A DNA stretch of 64,000 nucleotides, taken from assembly GCF_004135735.1 (NCBI RefSeq), contig NZ_CP012670.1, forward strand, positions 10,930,501 to 10,994,500. Reading direction: 5' to 3'. The position numbers and the translations under genes are program-made. The notes below the pieces were generated by a model, which did not search any database, had not been told where the DNA came from, and saw only the letters and a list, made by a program, of their open reading frames with translations. This DNA is from Sorangium cellulosum (lineage in GTDB: Bacteria; Myxococcota_A; Polyangia; Polyangiales; Polyangiaceae). Every line of letters begins with the position of its first letter. Position 1 is the first letter of the stretch. Of the stretch, positions 1 through 8,937 are shown one piece after another.

Positions 1-73
1 GCAGCGCGTCGCACCGTCCGACGCGTGCGCGACCGCGTCCGATCGCTGCTCCGCGCTCTTCGGAGCACAACGC

Positions 74-1795
74 ATGGCTGGTAAGCTTCCCGCCATGATG
101 AAGTCCTTTGTCTCTCACCGAGGTTTTTTCATTCCCGGGAGAATCGCTCTCTTGACCAGCGTCCTCGCTCTTGCGGCGTGCGAGGGGCGGCTGGGGGATG
201 GCTCCTCCGACGATGGCCGTGGATCGCGCCCGCCGCGCTTCGTCCCCGGCGGCTCCAAGCCGCTGCCGACCGCGGCGTCGTGCGCCGCCGCGTCGAGCGG
301 CTCGGCCGAGGTCGCGGAGCCCGAGCTCTTGCTCGAGCTGTCCGACGACGACGAGAGCGCGTGGCTCGGGTCGCCGGCGGTCGCGGACCTGGACGGCGAC
401 GGCGTGAACGAGATCCTCGTCACGCACAACGGCAACATCGTCGCCTGGGGGCCCGACGGCAAGCAGGCGTGGCGGTTCGACGACTCGCAGGATCACGGCC
501 GCATCTGGGCGAGCCCGATCGTGGCGGACTTCCGCGACGACGAGCGGCTCGAGGTCGTCTTCGCGGCGCGCGACACGATCTACATGCTCGACGCGAGCGG
601 CCGGGTCGTCAGCGGCTGGCCGGTCCGCTGGCGCGACGAGGTCCGCTCCCTCGCCGCGGGCGACATCGACGGCGACGGCCAGCTCGACGTCGTCGCCGCG
701 AGCACCGACAACGACCCCGACATCCTGATGGCCTTCCACGCGAGCGGGGCGCCGGTCGCGGGCTTCCCGCCGATCGACAGCGGAACGATCGGGTGCGACG
801 CGCGCCGCAGCGACGACGCCGAGTGCTGGATCGCCGGCGCCTACGATCAGAACCTGGCCGTCGGCGATCTCGACGGCGACGGCGAGCAGGACATCGTCTC
901 TCCGATGGACAACGCGTATGCCGGGTTCTACCGCGGCACGGGAGAGGCCTTCGACGCGAATCCCATGTTCCGGGGCCGACCCAAGACGCCGGGCGTGCGG
1001 TACATGCACGATCTGGAGCTCGCGCAGCAGGGCTTCGGCGACGGCGACGAGCTGCAGGCCTATTTCAAGAACTCGGCCCCTGCGATCGCGGACGTCGACG
1101 GCGACGGCGCGCCGGAGGTCGTCATGCTCGCGGCGGGCCAGGACGTCGCTGCGAGGGACCAGGCCCGGGGCGTCGGCCTCTGGGTGGTCCGCCCCGACGC
1201 GAGCCGCATCGAGGGGTGGGAGAGCCCGTTCTACGCGTCCGACTACCTGTCCGGCGGCGACGACCTCGGCGGCAACATCGTGGCCGCGACCCAGCAGGTG
1301 ACCGTGGCGGACATCGACGCGACGCACGCCGGCCCCGAGATGATCTTCGCCGGGCTCGACGGCCGCATCCACGCGGTCCACGCCGACAGGACCGAGTCCT
1401 GGGACGTCACGTACACGAACGACACGCAGGTGCTCACGGGCGGCGTCGTGGTCGGGGACCTGTCGGGCGACGGCATCCCCGAGATCGTGTTCAACACCTA
1501 CTCGACCGACGAGGGGAAGGGCCACCTCTTCATCCTCAACGCGGGCGGCGAGCTGCTCCACAAGGTCCCGCTGCCGGGGCTCGGCGCGATGCCGGTGCCG
1601 ACGCTCGCCGACGTGAACGGCGACGGGACGGTCGAGATCATCGTGTCGCTCCGCGACGTCGAGTGGATCGACGGCGCGTACCCGGGGCCGTGCGCGCTCG
1701 TGTTCACGGTGCCGCGCTCGGCGACGAACTGCCTGCCCTGGCCGACGGCCCGCGGTAACTACTACCGAAACGGCTGGGTGCGCGCCGGCGACTGA
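74..1795 (+). CDS. FG-GAP/VCBS repeat lipoprotein
   Basis: This 573-aa protein is probably an exported, lipid-anchored beta-propeller-like surface protein. The N-terminus has basic residues, a hydrophobic stretch and a lipobox ending LALAAC, with the lipidated Cys at residue 36. The body carries many calcium-binding-type DxDGDG motifs (e.g. DLDGDGVNE, DIDGDGQLD, DLDGDGEQD, DVNGDGTVE), typical of FG-GAP/VCBS propellers. A GGAG about nine bases upstream supports the ATG at 74; an in-frame ATG at 95 also keeps the signal peptide. It converges on hemL with a short hairpin between them. The ligand is unknown; such proteins in myxobacteria are thought to bind partners at the cell surface. Confidence 0.85.
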   Translation: MAGKLPAMMKSFVSHRGFFIPGRIALLTSVLALAACEGRLGDGSSDDGRGSRPPRFVPGGSKPLPTAASCAAASSGSAEVAEPELLLELSDDDESAWLGSPAVADLDGDGVNEILVTHNGNIVAWGPDGKQAWRFDDSQDHGRIWASPIVADFRDDERLEVVFAARDTIYMLDASGRVVSGWPVRWRDEVRSLAAGDIDGDGQLDVVAASTDNDPDILMAFHASGAPVAGFPPIDSGTIGCDARRSDDAECWIAGAYDQNLAVGDLDGDGEQDIVSPMDNAYAGFYRGTGEAFDANPMFRGRPKTPGVRYMHDLELAQQGFGDGDELQAYFKNSAPAIADVDGDGAPEVVMLAAGQDVAARDQARGVGLWVVRPDASRIEGWESPFYASDYLSGGDDLGGNIVAATQQVTVADIDATHAGPEMIFAGLDGRIHAVHADRTESWDVTYTNDTQVLTGGVVVGDLSGDGIPEIVFNTYSTDEGKGHLFILNAGGELLHKVPLPGLGAMPVPTLADVNGDGTVEIIVSLRDVEWIDGAYPGPCALVFTVPRSATNCLPWPTARGNYYRNGWVRAGD

Positions 1796-1811
1796 CGCGA
1801 CGGGGGGGCGA

Positions 1812-1842
1812 GGCCCGGCCTGGGCCGCGAGGCGGCCGGGCC
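1812..1842. terminator. Hairpin between convergent genes
   Basis: A perfect 9-bp inverted repeat (GGCCCGGCC at 1812-1820, GGCCGGGCC at 1834-1842) with a 13-nt loop lies in the 52-bp gap between the convergent VCBS lipoprotein and hemL. It has no U tract, so bidirectional termination is inferred from position and stem strength only. Confidence 0.45.
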
Positions 1843-1847
1843 GGCCC

Positions 1848-3170
1848 TCAGGCCGCGAGCGCCTCGCGGCAGGCCGCGACGGTGCGCTCGATGTCCTGCT
1901 CCGTGTGGGCGCCGCTCAGGAACGCCGCCTCGTACTGCGACGGAGGCCAGTAGACGCCGCGCGCGAGCATCCCCGCGTGGAAGGCGCTGAAGCGCTTCGT
2001 GTCCGAGGTGGAGGCCTCGGCCCAGGAGCGGACCGGGCCCCTCGTGAAGAACAGCGTGATCATGGAGCCGACCCGCTGGACGCACGCGGTCACGGAGGCG
2101 GCCTCGGCCGCGGCCCGGAGGCCGCGCTCGAGCGCGGCGCCGAGCCGCTCGAGCCGCTCGTAGAGGTCGGGCGTGAGGCGCTCGAGCGTCGCGAGCCCCG
2201 CCGTGACCGCGACCGGGTTGCCGCTGAGCGTGCCCGCCTGGTACACGGGGCCGAGCGGCGAGACGACGCGCATCACGTCGGCGCGGCCGCCGTAGGCCGC
2301 GAGCGGCATGCCGCCGCCGACGATCTTGCCGAGCGTGGTCAGGTCCGGCCGGAGCCCGAAGCGCTCCTGCGCGCCGCCGCGGGCCAGACGGCAGCCGGTC
2401 ATCACCTCGTCGAAGATCGAGAGCGCGCCGTGCTTGCGGCAGAGGTCGATGACGAGGGCGAGGAAGCCGGGCTCCGGCGGGACGCAGCCCATGTTGCCCA
2501 CCACGGGCTCGAGGATGACGGCGGCGATGTCGCCGCCGCGCGCGGCGAAGGCGGCCTCGAGGGCGGCCGCGTCGTTGTAGGGCAACGACAGCGTGTTGCG
2601 GGCGGCGCCCTCGGGGACGCCGGCGGAGTCGGGCGCGCCGAAGGTGGCGAGCCCGCTGCCCGCCTTGACGAGCAGGGGGTCGGCGTGGCCGTGGTAGCAG
2701 CCCTCGAACTTGACGAGGACGTCGCGGCCGGTGAAGCCGCGCGCGGCGCGGATCGCGCTCATGGTGGCCTCGGTGCCGCTCGAGACGCAGCGCAGCATGT
2801 CGATGCTCGGGTAGAGCGCGCGGAGCGTCTCGGCGAACCGCACCTCGAGCTCGGTGGGCGCGCCGAACGAGAGCCCGCGGGCGGCGGCCTCCTGGACGGC
2901 CGCGACCACGGCGGGGTGCGCGTGGCCGAGGATGGCCGGCCCCCAGGAGCCGACGTAGTCGATGTACTCGGCGCCGTCGGCGTCGAAGAGCCGGGCGCCC
3001 TCGGCGCGGGCGATGAAGAGGGGGTCGCCCCCGACGGCGCGGAAGGCCCGCACCGGGCTGTTCACGCCGCCGGGCAGGACGGCGGAGGCGCGGTCGAACA
3101 GGGCCCTGGAGGCGGGGGCTCGACCGGGGCGGGCTGCAGCAGGAGGAGGAGCGCTGGTCGCGTTCGTCAT
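1848..3170 (-). CDS. hemL: Glutamate-1-semialdehyde 2,1-aminomutase
   Basis: This is a PLP enzyme converting glutamate-1-semialdehyde to 5-aminolevulinate in C5-pathway tetrapyrrole synthesis, in the cytoplasm. The 440-aa product has the family signature PGGVNSPVRAF near residues 33-43, FDEVMTG (about 253-259), and the PLP lysine in TTLGKIVGGGMPLAAYGG (K282). SSGTEATMSAIRAAR fits the phosphate-binding region. An open frame extends upstream to 3404, but that extension is Arg/Pro-rich and unlike the family. The ATG at 3170 gives a normal length. It is a single gene, convergent with the lipoprotein and divergent from the kinase at 3419. Confidence 0.95.
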   Translation of the reverse strand: MTNATSAPPPAAARPGRAPASRALFDRASAVLPGGVNSPVRAFRAVGGDPLFIARAEGARLFDADGAEYIDYVGSWGPAILGHAHPAVVAAVQEAAARGLSFGAPTELEVRFAETLRALYPSIDMLRCVSSGTEATMSAIRAARGFTGRDVLVKFEGCYHGHADPLLVKAGSGLATFGAPDSAGVPEGAARNTLSLPYNDAAALEAAFAARGGDIAAVILEPVVGNMGCVPPEPGFLALVIDLCRKHGALSIFDEVMTGCRLARGGAQERFGLRPDLTTLGKIVGGGMPLAAYGGRADVMRVVSPLGPVYQAGTLSGNPVAVTAGLATLERLTPDLYERLERLGAALERGLRAAAEAASVTACVQRVGSMITLFFTRGPVRSWAEASTSDTKRFSAFHAGMLARGVYWPPSQYEAAFLSGAHTEQDIERTVAACREALAA

Positions 3171-3418
3171 CGTGCTCCGGCCATAGCAGGGGTGCGGCGG
3201 AGGGGCGACGCGGATCCGCGGGCGCCGGGCGCCCTCGGGGAGGGGCGCGCGCGGGGGGAGGGGATGCGCACACGGGCGCCGGCCCTCACGAGCCTTTTCG
3301 GCGCGGGCGGGCTTGGCTATTGTGAGCGCCTGGAGAAACGGGGCGCGAGCCGCGGTCCGGAACGCTCCTGGGGCCGCGCGCGCGGCGCGGCTCCCCGACC
3401 ACAACCGTTCGGTGTGCC

Positions 3419-4933
3419 ATGCGGATCTCCGAGGACCCCGGTCCGGGGCAGCGTCTCGGGCGGTATGAGCTCCTGCGTCTCATCGGCGAGGGCGGGATGG
3501 CGCAGGTGTGGGCCGCCCGCATGGAGGGCTCCCGCGGCTTCCACAAGGTCGTCGCGCTGAAGACGCTGATCCCCGCGCTCGCGCGCGATCCGCAGTTTCA
3601 GCGCATGTTCCTCGACGAGGCGAACCTCGCCTCGAAGATCCACCACCGCAACGTGGTCGAGATCCTCGACCTCGGCGACACGGACGGCGTGCTCTTCCTG
3701 GTGATGGAGTGGATCGACGGCCAGACGATGCAGCGGCTGCTCAGGCCGGGCCTCAGGCCGCATCCGCTCGCGCCGGCGGTCGCCGCGCGCATCGTCGCCG
3801 ACGCGGCGCACGGGCTGCACGCCGCGCACGAGCTGCTCGACGAGCGCGGGGTGCCGCTCGGCATCGTGCACCGGGACGTGTGCCCGCAGAATATCCTCAT
3901 CGATCGCGACGGCACGGTGAAGGTGGCCGACTTCGGGATCGTGAAGGCGTTCGAGCGGCTGGGGGACACGACGCAGACGGGCGAGATCAAGGGCAAGGGC
4001 GAGTACATGTCGCCCGAGCAGGCGCAGGGCCACCCGGTCGATCGCCGGTCGGACATCTTCTCGCTGGGCGTCGTGCTCTTCGAGGCGGTCACGGGCGCGC
4101 TGCCGTTCCAGGTGCTGCACGACCTCGTCTTGCCGCAGACCGGGTCGGTGGAGCCGCCGCGGCCGACGCTCGCGGCGCCGCACTGCCCGCTGCACCTCGA
4201 GGAGATCATCCTGAAGGCGCTCGCGCGCGATCCGCGGCGGCGCTTCCAGACGGCGGGCGAGATGGCGGCCGCGCTCGAGGACTTCCTGCTGCGCAGCTCG
4301 GGCGTGATGACGACGGCGCAGGTGGCGGAGGTCCTGATCGCGCGCTGCGGCGAGCGGATGGAGGAGGAGCGGCAGAAGATCGCGGCCGCGACCGCGCCGC
4401 AGCGGCGCGCGGGGTGGCGGGCCCGGCCCGGCGCCGTGCTGAGCGCGTCGCCGCTCTCGGAGAGCAGCCCGGGGAGCACGCGGCCCGGGGGGCGGCCGGG
4501 GCTCGGCGGCCTGATGCGGGCCGGCGACGCGCTGCGGCCGGTGGCGTTGCCGTGGCTGGTGGCCGCGGTGTCGACGGGGGTCGCGGTCGCGTCGCTGATG
4601 TTCGTCGCGCTGAGCCGGCCGCGGGGGCAGCGGTTCCAGCTCGACCCGATCGCGGTGCAGATCGAGCCGCGCGCCGCGGTGGTGCGGCTGAACGGCGTGG
4701 TGCTCGGCGTGGGCAGCCAGGTCATCGCGCGGCCGCAGCCCGGGGTGTCGCTCTCGGTGGAGGCGCGCTCGAGCGACGGCGCGTCGCAGACGGTGGAGAT
4801 CACGTCGGAGTCGCCCGCGCGGATCCGGCTCAACCTGGAGCAGGGCGCCGGGCACGCGGAGCAGGGCGCCGGGCACGCGCCCGGGAGCCCCGCGCCGGGC
4901 CCGGGCGGCGGGGCGCCGTCGGCGACGAGGTAG
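3419..4933 (+). CDS. Membrane-anchored Ser/Thr protein kinase
   Basis: This 504-aa Hanks-type kinase has a cytoplasmic N-terminal catalytic domain: glycine loop GEGGMAQV (residues 23-30), VAIK-equivalent VALK (K48), catalytic loop HRDVCPQN (151-158), DFG (171-173) and YMSPEQ. The catalytic-loop Lys of the canonical HRDLKPEN is replaced by Cys; myxobacterial kinases often vary here, but activity should be checked. A linker of about 80 residues leads to one transmembrane helix near residues 376-400 and a C-terminal extracytoplasmic domain of about 100 aa resembling a PEGA-like beta domain. The 248-bp gap to divergent hemL should hold both promoters. Substrates are unknown. Confidence 0.88.
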   Translation: MRISEDPGPGQRLGRYELLRLIGEGGMAQVWAARMEGSRGFHKVVALKTLIPALARDPQFQRMFLDEANLASKIHHRNVVEILDLGDTDGVLFLVMEWIDGQTMQRLLRPGLRPHPLAPAVAARIVADAAHGLHAAHELLDERGVPLGIVHRDVCPQNILIDRDGTVKVADFGIVKAFERLGDTTQTGEIKGKGEYMSPEQAQGHPVDRRSDIFSLGVVLFEAVTGALPFQVLHDLVLPQTGSVEPPRPTLAAPHCPLHLEEIILKALARDPRRRFQTAGEMAAALEDFLLRSSGVMTTAQVAEVLIARCGERMEEERQKIAAATAPQRRAGWRARPGAVLSASPLSESSPGSTRPGGRPGLGGLMRAGDALRPVALPWLVAAVSTGVAVASLMFVALSRPRGQRFQLDPIAVQIEPRAAVVRLNGVVLGVGSQVIARPQPGVSLSVEARSSDGASQTVEITSESPARIRLNLEQGAGHAEQGAGHAPGSPAPGPGGGAPSATR

Positions 4934-5005
4934 CGGAGGGAGCGGCGCTGGCTGGCTCGACGACGGGGGCCCGATGGGGGCGCGGGGCGCGACCTGCGGG
5001 CCGGC

Positions 5006-5569
5006 TCAGGCCGCAGGGCCCGCGGGGTCGCTGCGCAGGAGCCCGTAGACCGCGGTGTCGGTGCACTTCCCGTCGTACCACCAGTTCTGGCGGAGCAACC
5101 CCTCGCGCGCGAAGCCGAGCCGCTCCAGCACGCGCATGCAGGCGCGGTTCTCGGGATCGAGCTGCGCCTCGACGCGGTGGAGGTCCATCCTGTCGAAGCC
5201 GAAGGAGAGCATCGCGCGCAGCGCCTCGGTCATGATCCCCCGGTTCCAGAACGCGGGCAGGAGCTCGAAGCCGATCTCCGACCAGCGGTGGGGCTTGTTC
5301 CAGCGCCAGAAGCCGGCGGTCCCGAGGAGCTCGTGGCTGTCCTTCAGGGAGATGCCCCAGCGGATCGAGGTGTTCTCGCGGACGCCCTCCAGGACGACGG
5401 CGATGCGCTGCTCCGCCTCGGCGAGCGCGCTGAAGGGCGCGCGGCCGAAGTAGCGCGTCACCTCCGGATCCGACTGGATGCGGAGGATGCGCTCGGCGTC
5501 GCCGGGCTCGATCGCGCGGAGGCGGAGGCGCGGGGTCGACAGGACGGGGAACGGGTCGAACGACACCAT
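5006..5569 (-). CDS. RimJ/RimL-type GNAT N-acetyltransferase
   Basis: This 187-aa protein has the GNAT fold. It starts with the RimJ/RimL-type strand LSTPRLRLRAIEPGDAERIL, has a central WGISLKDSHELLGTAGF segment, the acetyl-CoA-binding region FWNRGIMTEALRAML, and the late motif NRACMRVLERLGFAREGLLR. It should transfer an acetyl group from acetyl-CoA to a protein N-terminus, amino acid or small amine; the sequence does not identify the substrate. It converges on the upstream kinase with a 72-bp gap and stands alone as a transcription unit. Confidence 0.88.
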   Translation of the reverse strand: MVSFDPFPVLSTPRLRLRAIEPGDAERILRIQSDPEVTRYFGRAPFSALAEAEQRIAVVLEGVRENTSIRWGISLKDSHELLGTAGFWRWNKPHRWSEIGFELLPAFWNRGIMTEALRAMLSFGFDRMDLHRVEAQLDPENRACMRVLERLGFAREGLLRQNWWYDGKCTDTAVYGLLRSDPAGPAA

Positions 5570-5780
5570 GGGCGATGGGGGATGGGCGGGGCTCTGCCGG
5601 GCGTCAAGCGTGGGGCACGGTGCGGACGACCACCGTCTGGGTCATCGCGTGGGCGCGCTGTGCGCCGCGGGCGCTGGGCGCACAGCGCGGGGTGACCACC
5701 GAACGCGCGCAGGGACGGGGCGGCATCGCGGGCTTGACGGCACGGCGTCCTCGTTCGAGACCTCCGGCGGAGGAGTTCGC

Positions 5781-6377
5781 ATGGCGCCGCTCGAGGATCA
5801 GCGTCCGGAGCACCTCGCCGGGATCGACGAGGCGGAGGGCGCGGCCGATGAGGTGGAGGGCGCGCTCGACGAGGCGGAGGGCGCGGTCGGCGAAGCGGAG
5901 GGCGCGGTCGGCGAAGCGGAGGGCGCGGCGTGGGGCGGGTGCGATGCGAGCGCCGGGGCGCCGGGGCGCCGCGTCCGCTTCGCCCTGGGGATCTCGGAGC
6001 TGCCCGGCAATCGCGCGGTGGTCGTGCTCCACGAGGACGCGTTCCTGCGCTGGCGGCCCACGCCGAGGCGGCCGGATGGCGCCCTGTCGCGGCTCGACGG
6101 GGTGGCCATCGGCGCCGCGATCGCGGTCGAGCACGGCGGGATCTGGGACGAGGGGATCGTGGTCGACCGCGTGGTGCGCCCGGCGCGCGCGGGCGGGTTC
6201 CAGGTCGACGGCGACGTGGAGCGCTACCCTTCGATCGCGGAGGCCGAGCAGGCGCACGGCCCGCTCGAGGTGGGGGAGCCGCGGGAGGAGCCGTCCTGGC
6301 CCGGCGCTCCGGCGATCGAGCTGGGCGAGCCGATCGGGCGCGACCCGCGCGGGATCGGGCGCAGGGCGAGGCGGTAG
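5781..6377 (+). CDS. Hypothetical protein with Glu-rich heptad repeat
   Basis: I do not recognise this 198-aa protein. The ATG at 5781 follows a good ribosome-binding site (GGAGGAG at about 5769-5775). Residues 17-51 are five copies of a seven-residue unit of the type EAEGAVG, encoded by a 21-bp tandem repeat. The remainder reads as a compact beta-rich domain (ALGISELPGNRAVVVL, RLDGVAIGAAIAVEHGG) with an acidic and then basic C-terminus ending GRRARR. It is cytoplasmic by default, since no signal peptide is seen. The gene ends about 30 bp before a 20-bp tandem repeat array. It could be a conserved myxobacterial hypothetical; no function is inferred. Confidence 0.6.
   Translation: MAPLEDQRPEHLAGIDEAEGAADEVEGALDEAEGAVGEAEGAVGEAEGAAWGGCDASAGAPGRRVRFALGISELPGNRAVVVLHEDAFLRWRPTPRRPDGALSRLDGVAIGAAIAVEHGGIWDEGIVVDRVVRPARAGGFQVDGDVERYPSIAEAEQAHGPLEVGEPREEPSWPGAPAIELGEPIGRDPRGIGRRARR
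5829..5933 (+). repeat. 21-bp coding tandem repeat, five copies
   Basis: Five 21-bp units start at 5829, 5850, 5871, 5892 and 5913. Units 3 to 5 are nearly identical. Because 21 is a multiple of three, the repeat adds or removes whole heptads in the host protein, so length variation between strains is expected. Confidence 0.85.
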
Positions 6378-6410
6378 CCGCGGGCGCGCCGCCGAGCGGG
6401 CGCCTGGGTT

Positions 6411-6547
6411 GCGGCGCACCGACCCAGGTTGCGGCGCGCTGACCCAGGTTGGGGCGCGCCGACCCAGGTTGCGGCGCGCCAACCCAGGTTGCGGCGCGCC
6501 GACCCAGGTTGCGGCGTGCCGACCCAGGTTGCGGCGCGCTCACCCGG
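6411..6547. repeat. 20-bp tandem repeat, six full copies plus a partial
   Basis: Units of 20 bp start at 6411, 6431, 6451, 6471, 6491 and 6511, with a partial copy from 6531. Each has a GCGGCGCGCC-like half followed by GACCCAGGTT; units differ by one or two bases. The last partial copy overlaps the stop codon of the glutathione S-transferase gene (6540-6542). The array fills the gap between two convergent genes. Confidence 0.9.
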
Positions 6548-7196
6548 CCCGGGTGGCCGCGGCCCCGAGGTCGGTGATGGCGTCACCGCGCGCCGCGACC
6601 CAGCTATCGCGGGCGCGCAGCCGTTCCCGGTAGGCGACGACCCTGGGCCAGCGCTCGGCGTCGTCGAGGCGCGAGCCGCGGAGCAGGGCGACGGCAGCGC
6701 CGACAGCGCAGTCGGCGAGCGAGAGGGCGCTGCCGAGCAGGTACTGCTTTCCGTCGAGCTCTCCCTCGAGCAGGTCGAGCGAGCGCGTGGCCTCGGCGGT
6801 GGCCCGCTCCACGACCGCCTCCGCGACCGGCGGCAGCCCGGCCGTGGGCACGACGACGTTCGTCCACCAGATGGCGCTGCAGTGGGGCGTCAGGTGCGCG
6901 CTGTCGAAGAACAGCCACTGGAGCGCCCTGGCCTCGGACGCCGGGATGTCGGGCCAGCGCGTCGTCCCGTGGGTGCGGCCCAGGTAGACGAGGATGGCGT
7001 TGGACTCCCGGAGCACGAGCGGGCCGTCCTCGAGGACAGGCACCTTCCGGTGCGGGTTGATCTGGGCGAACGACTCGGCGCGTTGCTCGCCTCGAAAGAG
7101 GTTGATCTCGACCGGCTCGTAGGAAACGTCGAGCTCGGCGAGGGCGAGGCGCACCTTGAGGGCATTGGGCGAGTGGAGGAACGTGTAGAGACGCAT
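6540..7196 (-). CDS. Glutathione S-transferase
   Basis: This 218-aa cytosolic GST conjugates or reduces substrates with glutathione. The N-terminal thioredoxin-like domain begins MRLYTFLHSPNALKVRLAL, with the GSH-binding NPHRKVPVLEDGPLVLRES segment (cis-Pro in KVPVL, then the ES motif). The C-terminal helical domain contains YLLGSALSLADCAVGAAVAL, matching the conserved hydrophobic staple and capping motif of the fold. The first candidate start (7214) adds six non-conserved residues; the ATG at 7196 begins exactly at the domain. A Ser or Cys near the N-terminus (SPNA) is the likely catalytic residue, as in bacterial beta or theta classes. The stop codon lies within a tandem repeat. Confidence 0.92.
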   Translation of the reverse strand: MRLYTFLHSPNALKVRLALAELDVSYEPVEINLFRGEQRAESFAQINPHRKVPVLEDGPLVLRESNAILVYLGRTHGTTRWPDIPASEARALQWLFFDSAHLTPHCSAIWWTNVVVPTAGLPPVAEAVVERATAEATRSLDLLEGELDGKQYLLGSALSLADCAVGAAVALLRGSRLDDAERWPRVVAYRERLRARDSWVAARGDAITDLGAAATRAG

Positions 7197-7328
7197 GCAG
7201 GCGCCATAGCGCATGCGGCAGGGGTGCGCGAGCGCGCGGCGGCGCGGTCGGGGGAGTCGGGGAGGCGCCCTGCGGTGGGTGGGAGTCGGAGAGGCGCCCG
7301 GGAGAGGAGGTGAGGGCCGCTCGGGTGA

Positions 7329-8180
7329 TCAGGTGATGCTGATCACCGGCGGCTCGGCGGGGCTGGCTTCCGGCTTCTTCTCGGGGCGAGGGGAGGCCGA
7401 TGCGGCGCGCGTCGCGGTGTAGAGGTTGGGGAAGCGGCCCTCGGGATCATCGTAATAGAAGAGGAACCGGCCGACGCGGATGGCCTCGTCGTAATGGCGG
7501 AAGAGCAGCTTGGCGGCGCGCGCCTGGTACCCTTTCCAGAGCGCCTGATCGTCGGTCGCCGTCGCGCCGAGCAGGCGGAGGATCTGCTCCGCGAGCGCGC
7601 TCGCTTCCTGCTCGTCCTCGGCGCGGTAGTTCCGTTTGTCGTCCTGGATCCGGGCGCGGTGTCGCCGGTACATGTCGGCGGCGCCCGAGAGGTCGTTGGC
7701 GAGGTCGAGGTGGCCGCTGCCCGCGCGCAGGTGCGCGAGCTGCGCGGTCGCCTCCGGATCGTCGTCGAGGTGGTATTCGAGCGTCTTCAGCATGCGCGCG
7801 CGGATCTCGTAGGCGCGCGCGACGAGGGAGGCGGGCAGCGCCGCGCCGGAGTGCGTGGCCGACGAGAGCAGGAGCTTGTGCCGGGCGAACCAGGTCGCCC
7901 AGGCGACGGTCTCCAGGCCGTCGAGCAGCGCCGCGTCGAGGGCGCCCGCCGCGGCGATGGCGGTGATGCGCTGGCGCAGCTCGGGCGCGGAGAGCGCCCT
8001 GGCCACGCCGATGGCCTGCACGGCGGCCGCCTGGAGATCGAGCCGCGGGGTGTCCAGCCCGGCGAGCGGCATGGCGTCGAGCGCGGGCTTGAGGCGATCG
8101 AATGCCGCCTCGGCGGTGGTGAGCGGGCTGGGTTGCACGGTGGGTGTCCCTGATTGGTTCGGGGTTTGGGGTTCAGGCAT
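7329..8180 (-). CDS. Hypothetical alpha-helical protein
   Basis: I do not recognise this 283-aa protein. The chosen ATG at 8180 is the first start after the repeat-rich upstream DNA. The frame stays open further upstream only because the 43-bp repeats are Pro-rich in this direction. The product is almost entirely predicted helix (many Ala, Leu, Arg, Glu), with RMLKTLEYHLDDDPEATAQL and a moderately conserved-looking late part, RHYDEAIRVGRFLFYYDDPE. The C-terminus is disordered (Pro, Glu, Lys). No signal peptide or membrane segment is seen. Its Asp/Glu/Arg-rich helices could form a bundle, but no function is inferred. Confidence 0.65.
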   Translation of the reverse strand: MPEPQTPNQSGTPTVQPSPLTTAEAAFDRLKPALDAMPLAGLDTPRLDLQAAAVQAIGVARALSAPELRQRITAIAAAGALDAALLDGLETVAWATWFARHKLLLSSATHSGAALPASLVARAYEIRARMLKTLEYHLDDDPEATAQLAHLRAGSGHLDLANDLSGAADMYRRHRARIQDDKRNYRAEDEQEASALAEQILRLLGATATDDQALWKGYQARAAKLLFRHYDEAIRVGRFLFYYDDPEGRFPNLYTATRAASASPRPEKKPEASPAEPPVISIT

Positions 8181-8308
8181 AACGGGCAGGTGTAGATCAA
8201 AGGAATGGCGGGCGTCATGAGGGAGCACGAAATGGGCGCGCGTCGGGGGTGAGGTCGTGCCGCGTGGTGGGGGGTGGGGCGGGAGCTTCGTCCGGGGGAT
8301 TGAGGACG

Positions 8309-8610
8309 CTCTGGGAAGTGCGCGGGGCTTCAGGGCGGGTGGTGGAGGGGGCTCTGGGAAGTGCGCGGGGCTTCGGGGCGGGTGGTGGAGGGGGCTCTGG
8401 GAAGTGCGCCGGGCTTCGGGGCGGGTGGTGGAGGGGGCTCTGGGAAGTGCGCCGGGCTTCGGGGCGGGTGGTGGAGGGGGCCCGGCGAAGCGGGCGGGGC
8501 CTCGGGGCGGGTGGTGGAGGGGGCTCTGGGAAGTGCGCGGGGCTTCAGGGCGGGTGGTGGAGGGGGCCCGGCGAAGCGGGCGGGGCTTCGGGGCGGGTGG
8601 TGGAGGACGG
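8309..8610. repeat. 43-bp tandem repeat, seven copies, two variants
   Basis: Units begin at 8309, 8352, 8395, 8438, 8481, 8524 and 8567, exactly 43 bp apart. A GGGGCGGGTGGTGGAGGGGG-type core is constant. The variable half is CTCTGGGAAGTGCGC in five units and CCCGGCGAAGCGGGC in the units at 8481 and 8567. Since 43 is not a multiple of three, open frames through it on both strands are composition artefacts. Confidence 0.92.
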
Positions 8611-8937
8611 CGGACGTGGGGAAGAAAGCAGAGGTGGGGAAGAGAAGGGAGCCGCGAAACGCCGATACGACGGGGAGCCGGTGATCCGTCCCCGGGGCGA
8701 GACACGCAGCGGATGCCCGTGTATCGCAGCCGAGCCCTGGAACGTCAATCACGTTGAAGTTCCGCGGCGATCTGCCGATGGGAGAGAAAACCGCGAGGGC
8801 GCATCTCTCAAACAGACGCTGGATCCCTGGTGATGATTGCCGCCCCCCCCTGGGCATTGGTGTTAACCGTTAACCAAGCTCGCCCGGTCGCGCTCGGGGC
8901 CCGAAGCCCGAACCGCTGCCCCCTCAGCGGTCACCAA

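Noticed and set aside
1905..3560. Long plus-strand frame opposite hemL
   Set aside because: Ala/Arg/Glu/Gly-rich without domains and fully antisense to the well-supported hemL gene.
8309..8610. CRISPR-like appearance of regular 43-bp units
   Set aside because: The variable halves are only two repeated variants, the units are contiguous without unique spacers, and no cas gene is present.
8249..8857. Gly/Trp/Arg-rich and Pro-rich frames on both strands in the repeat region
   Set aside because: All three frames are open because of composition; no start site, domain or codon bias supports a gene.
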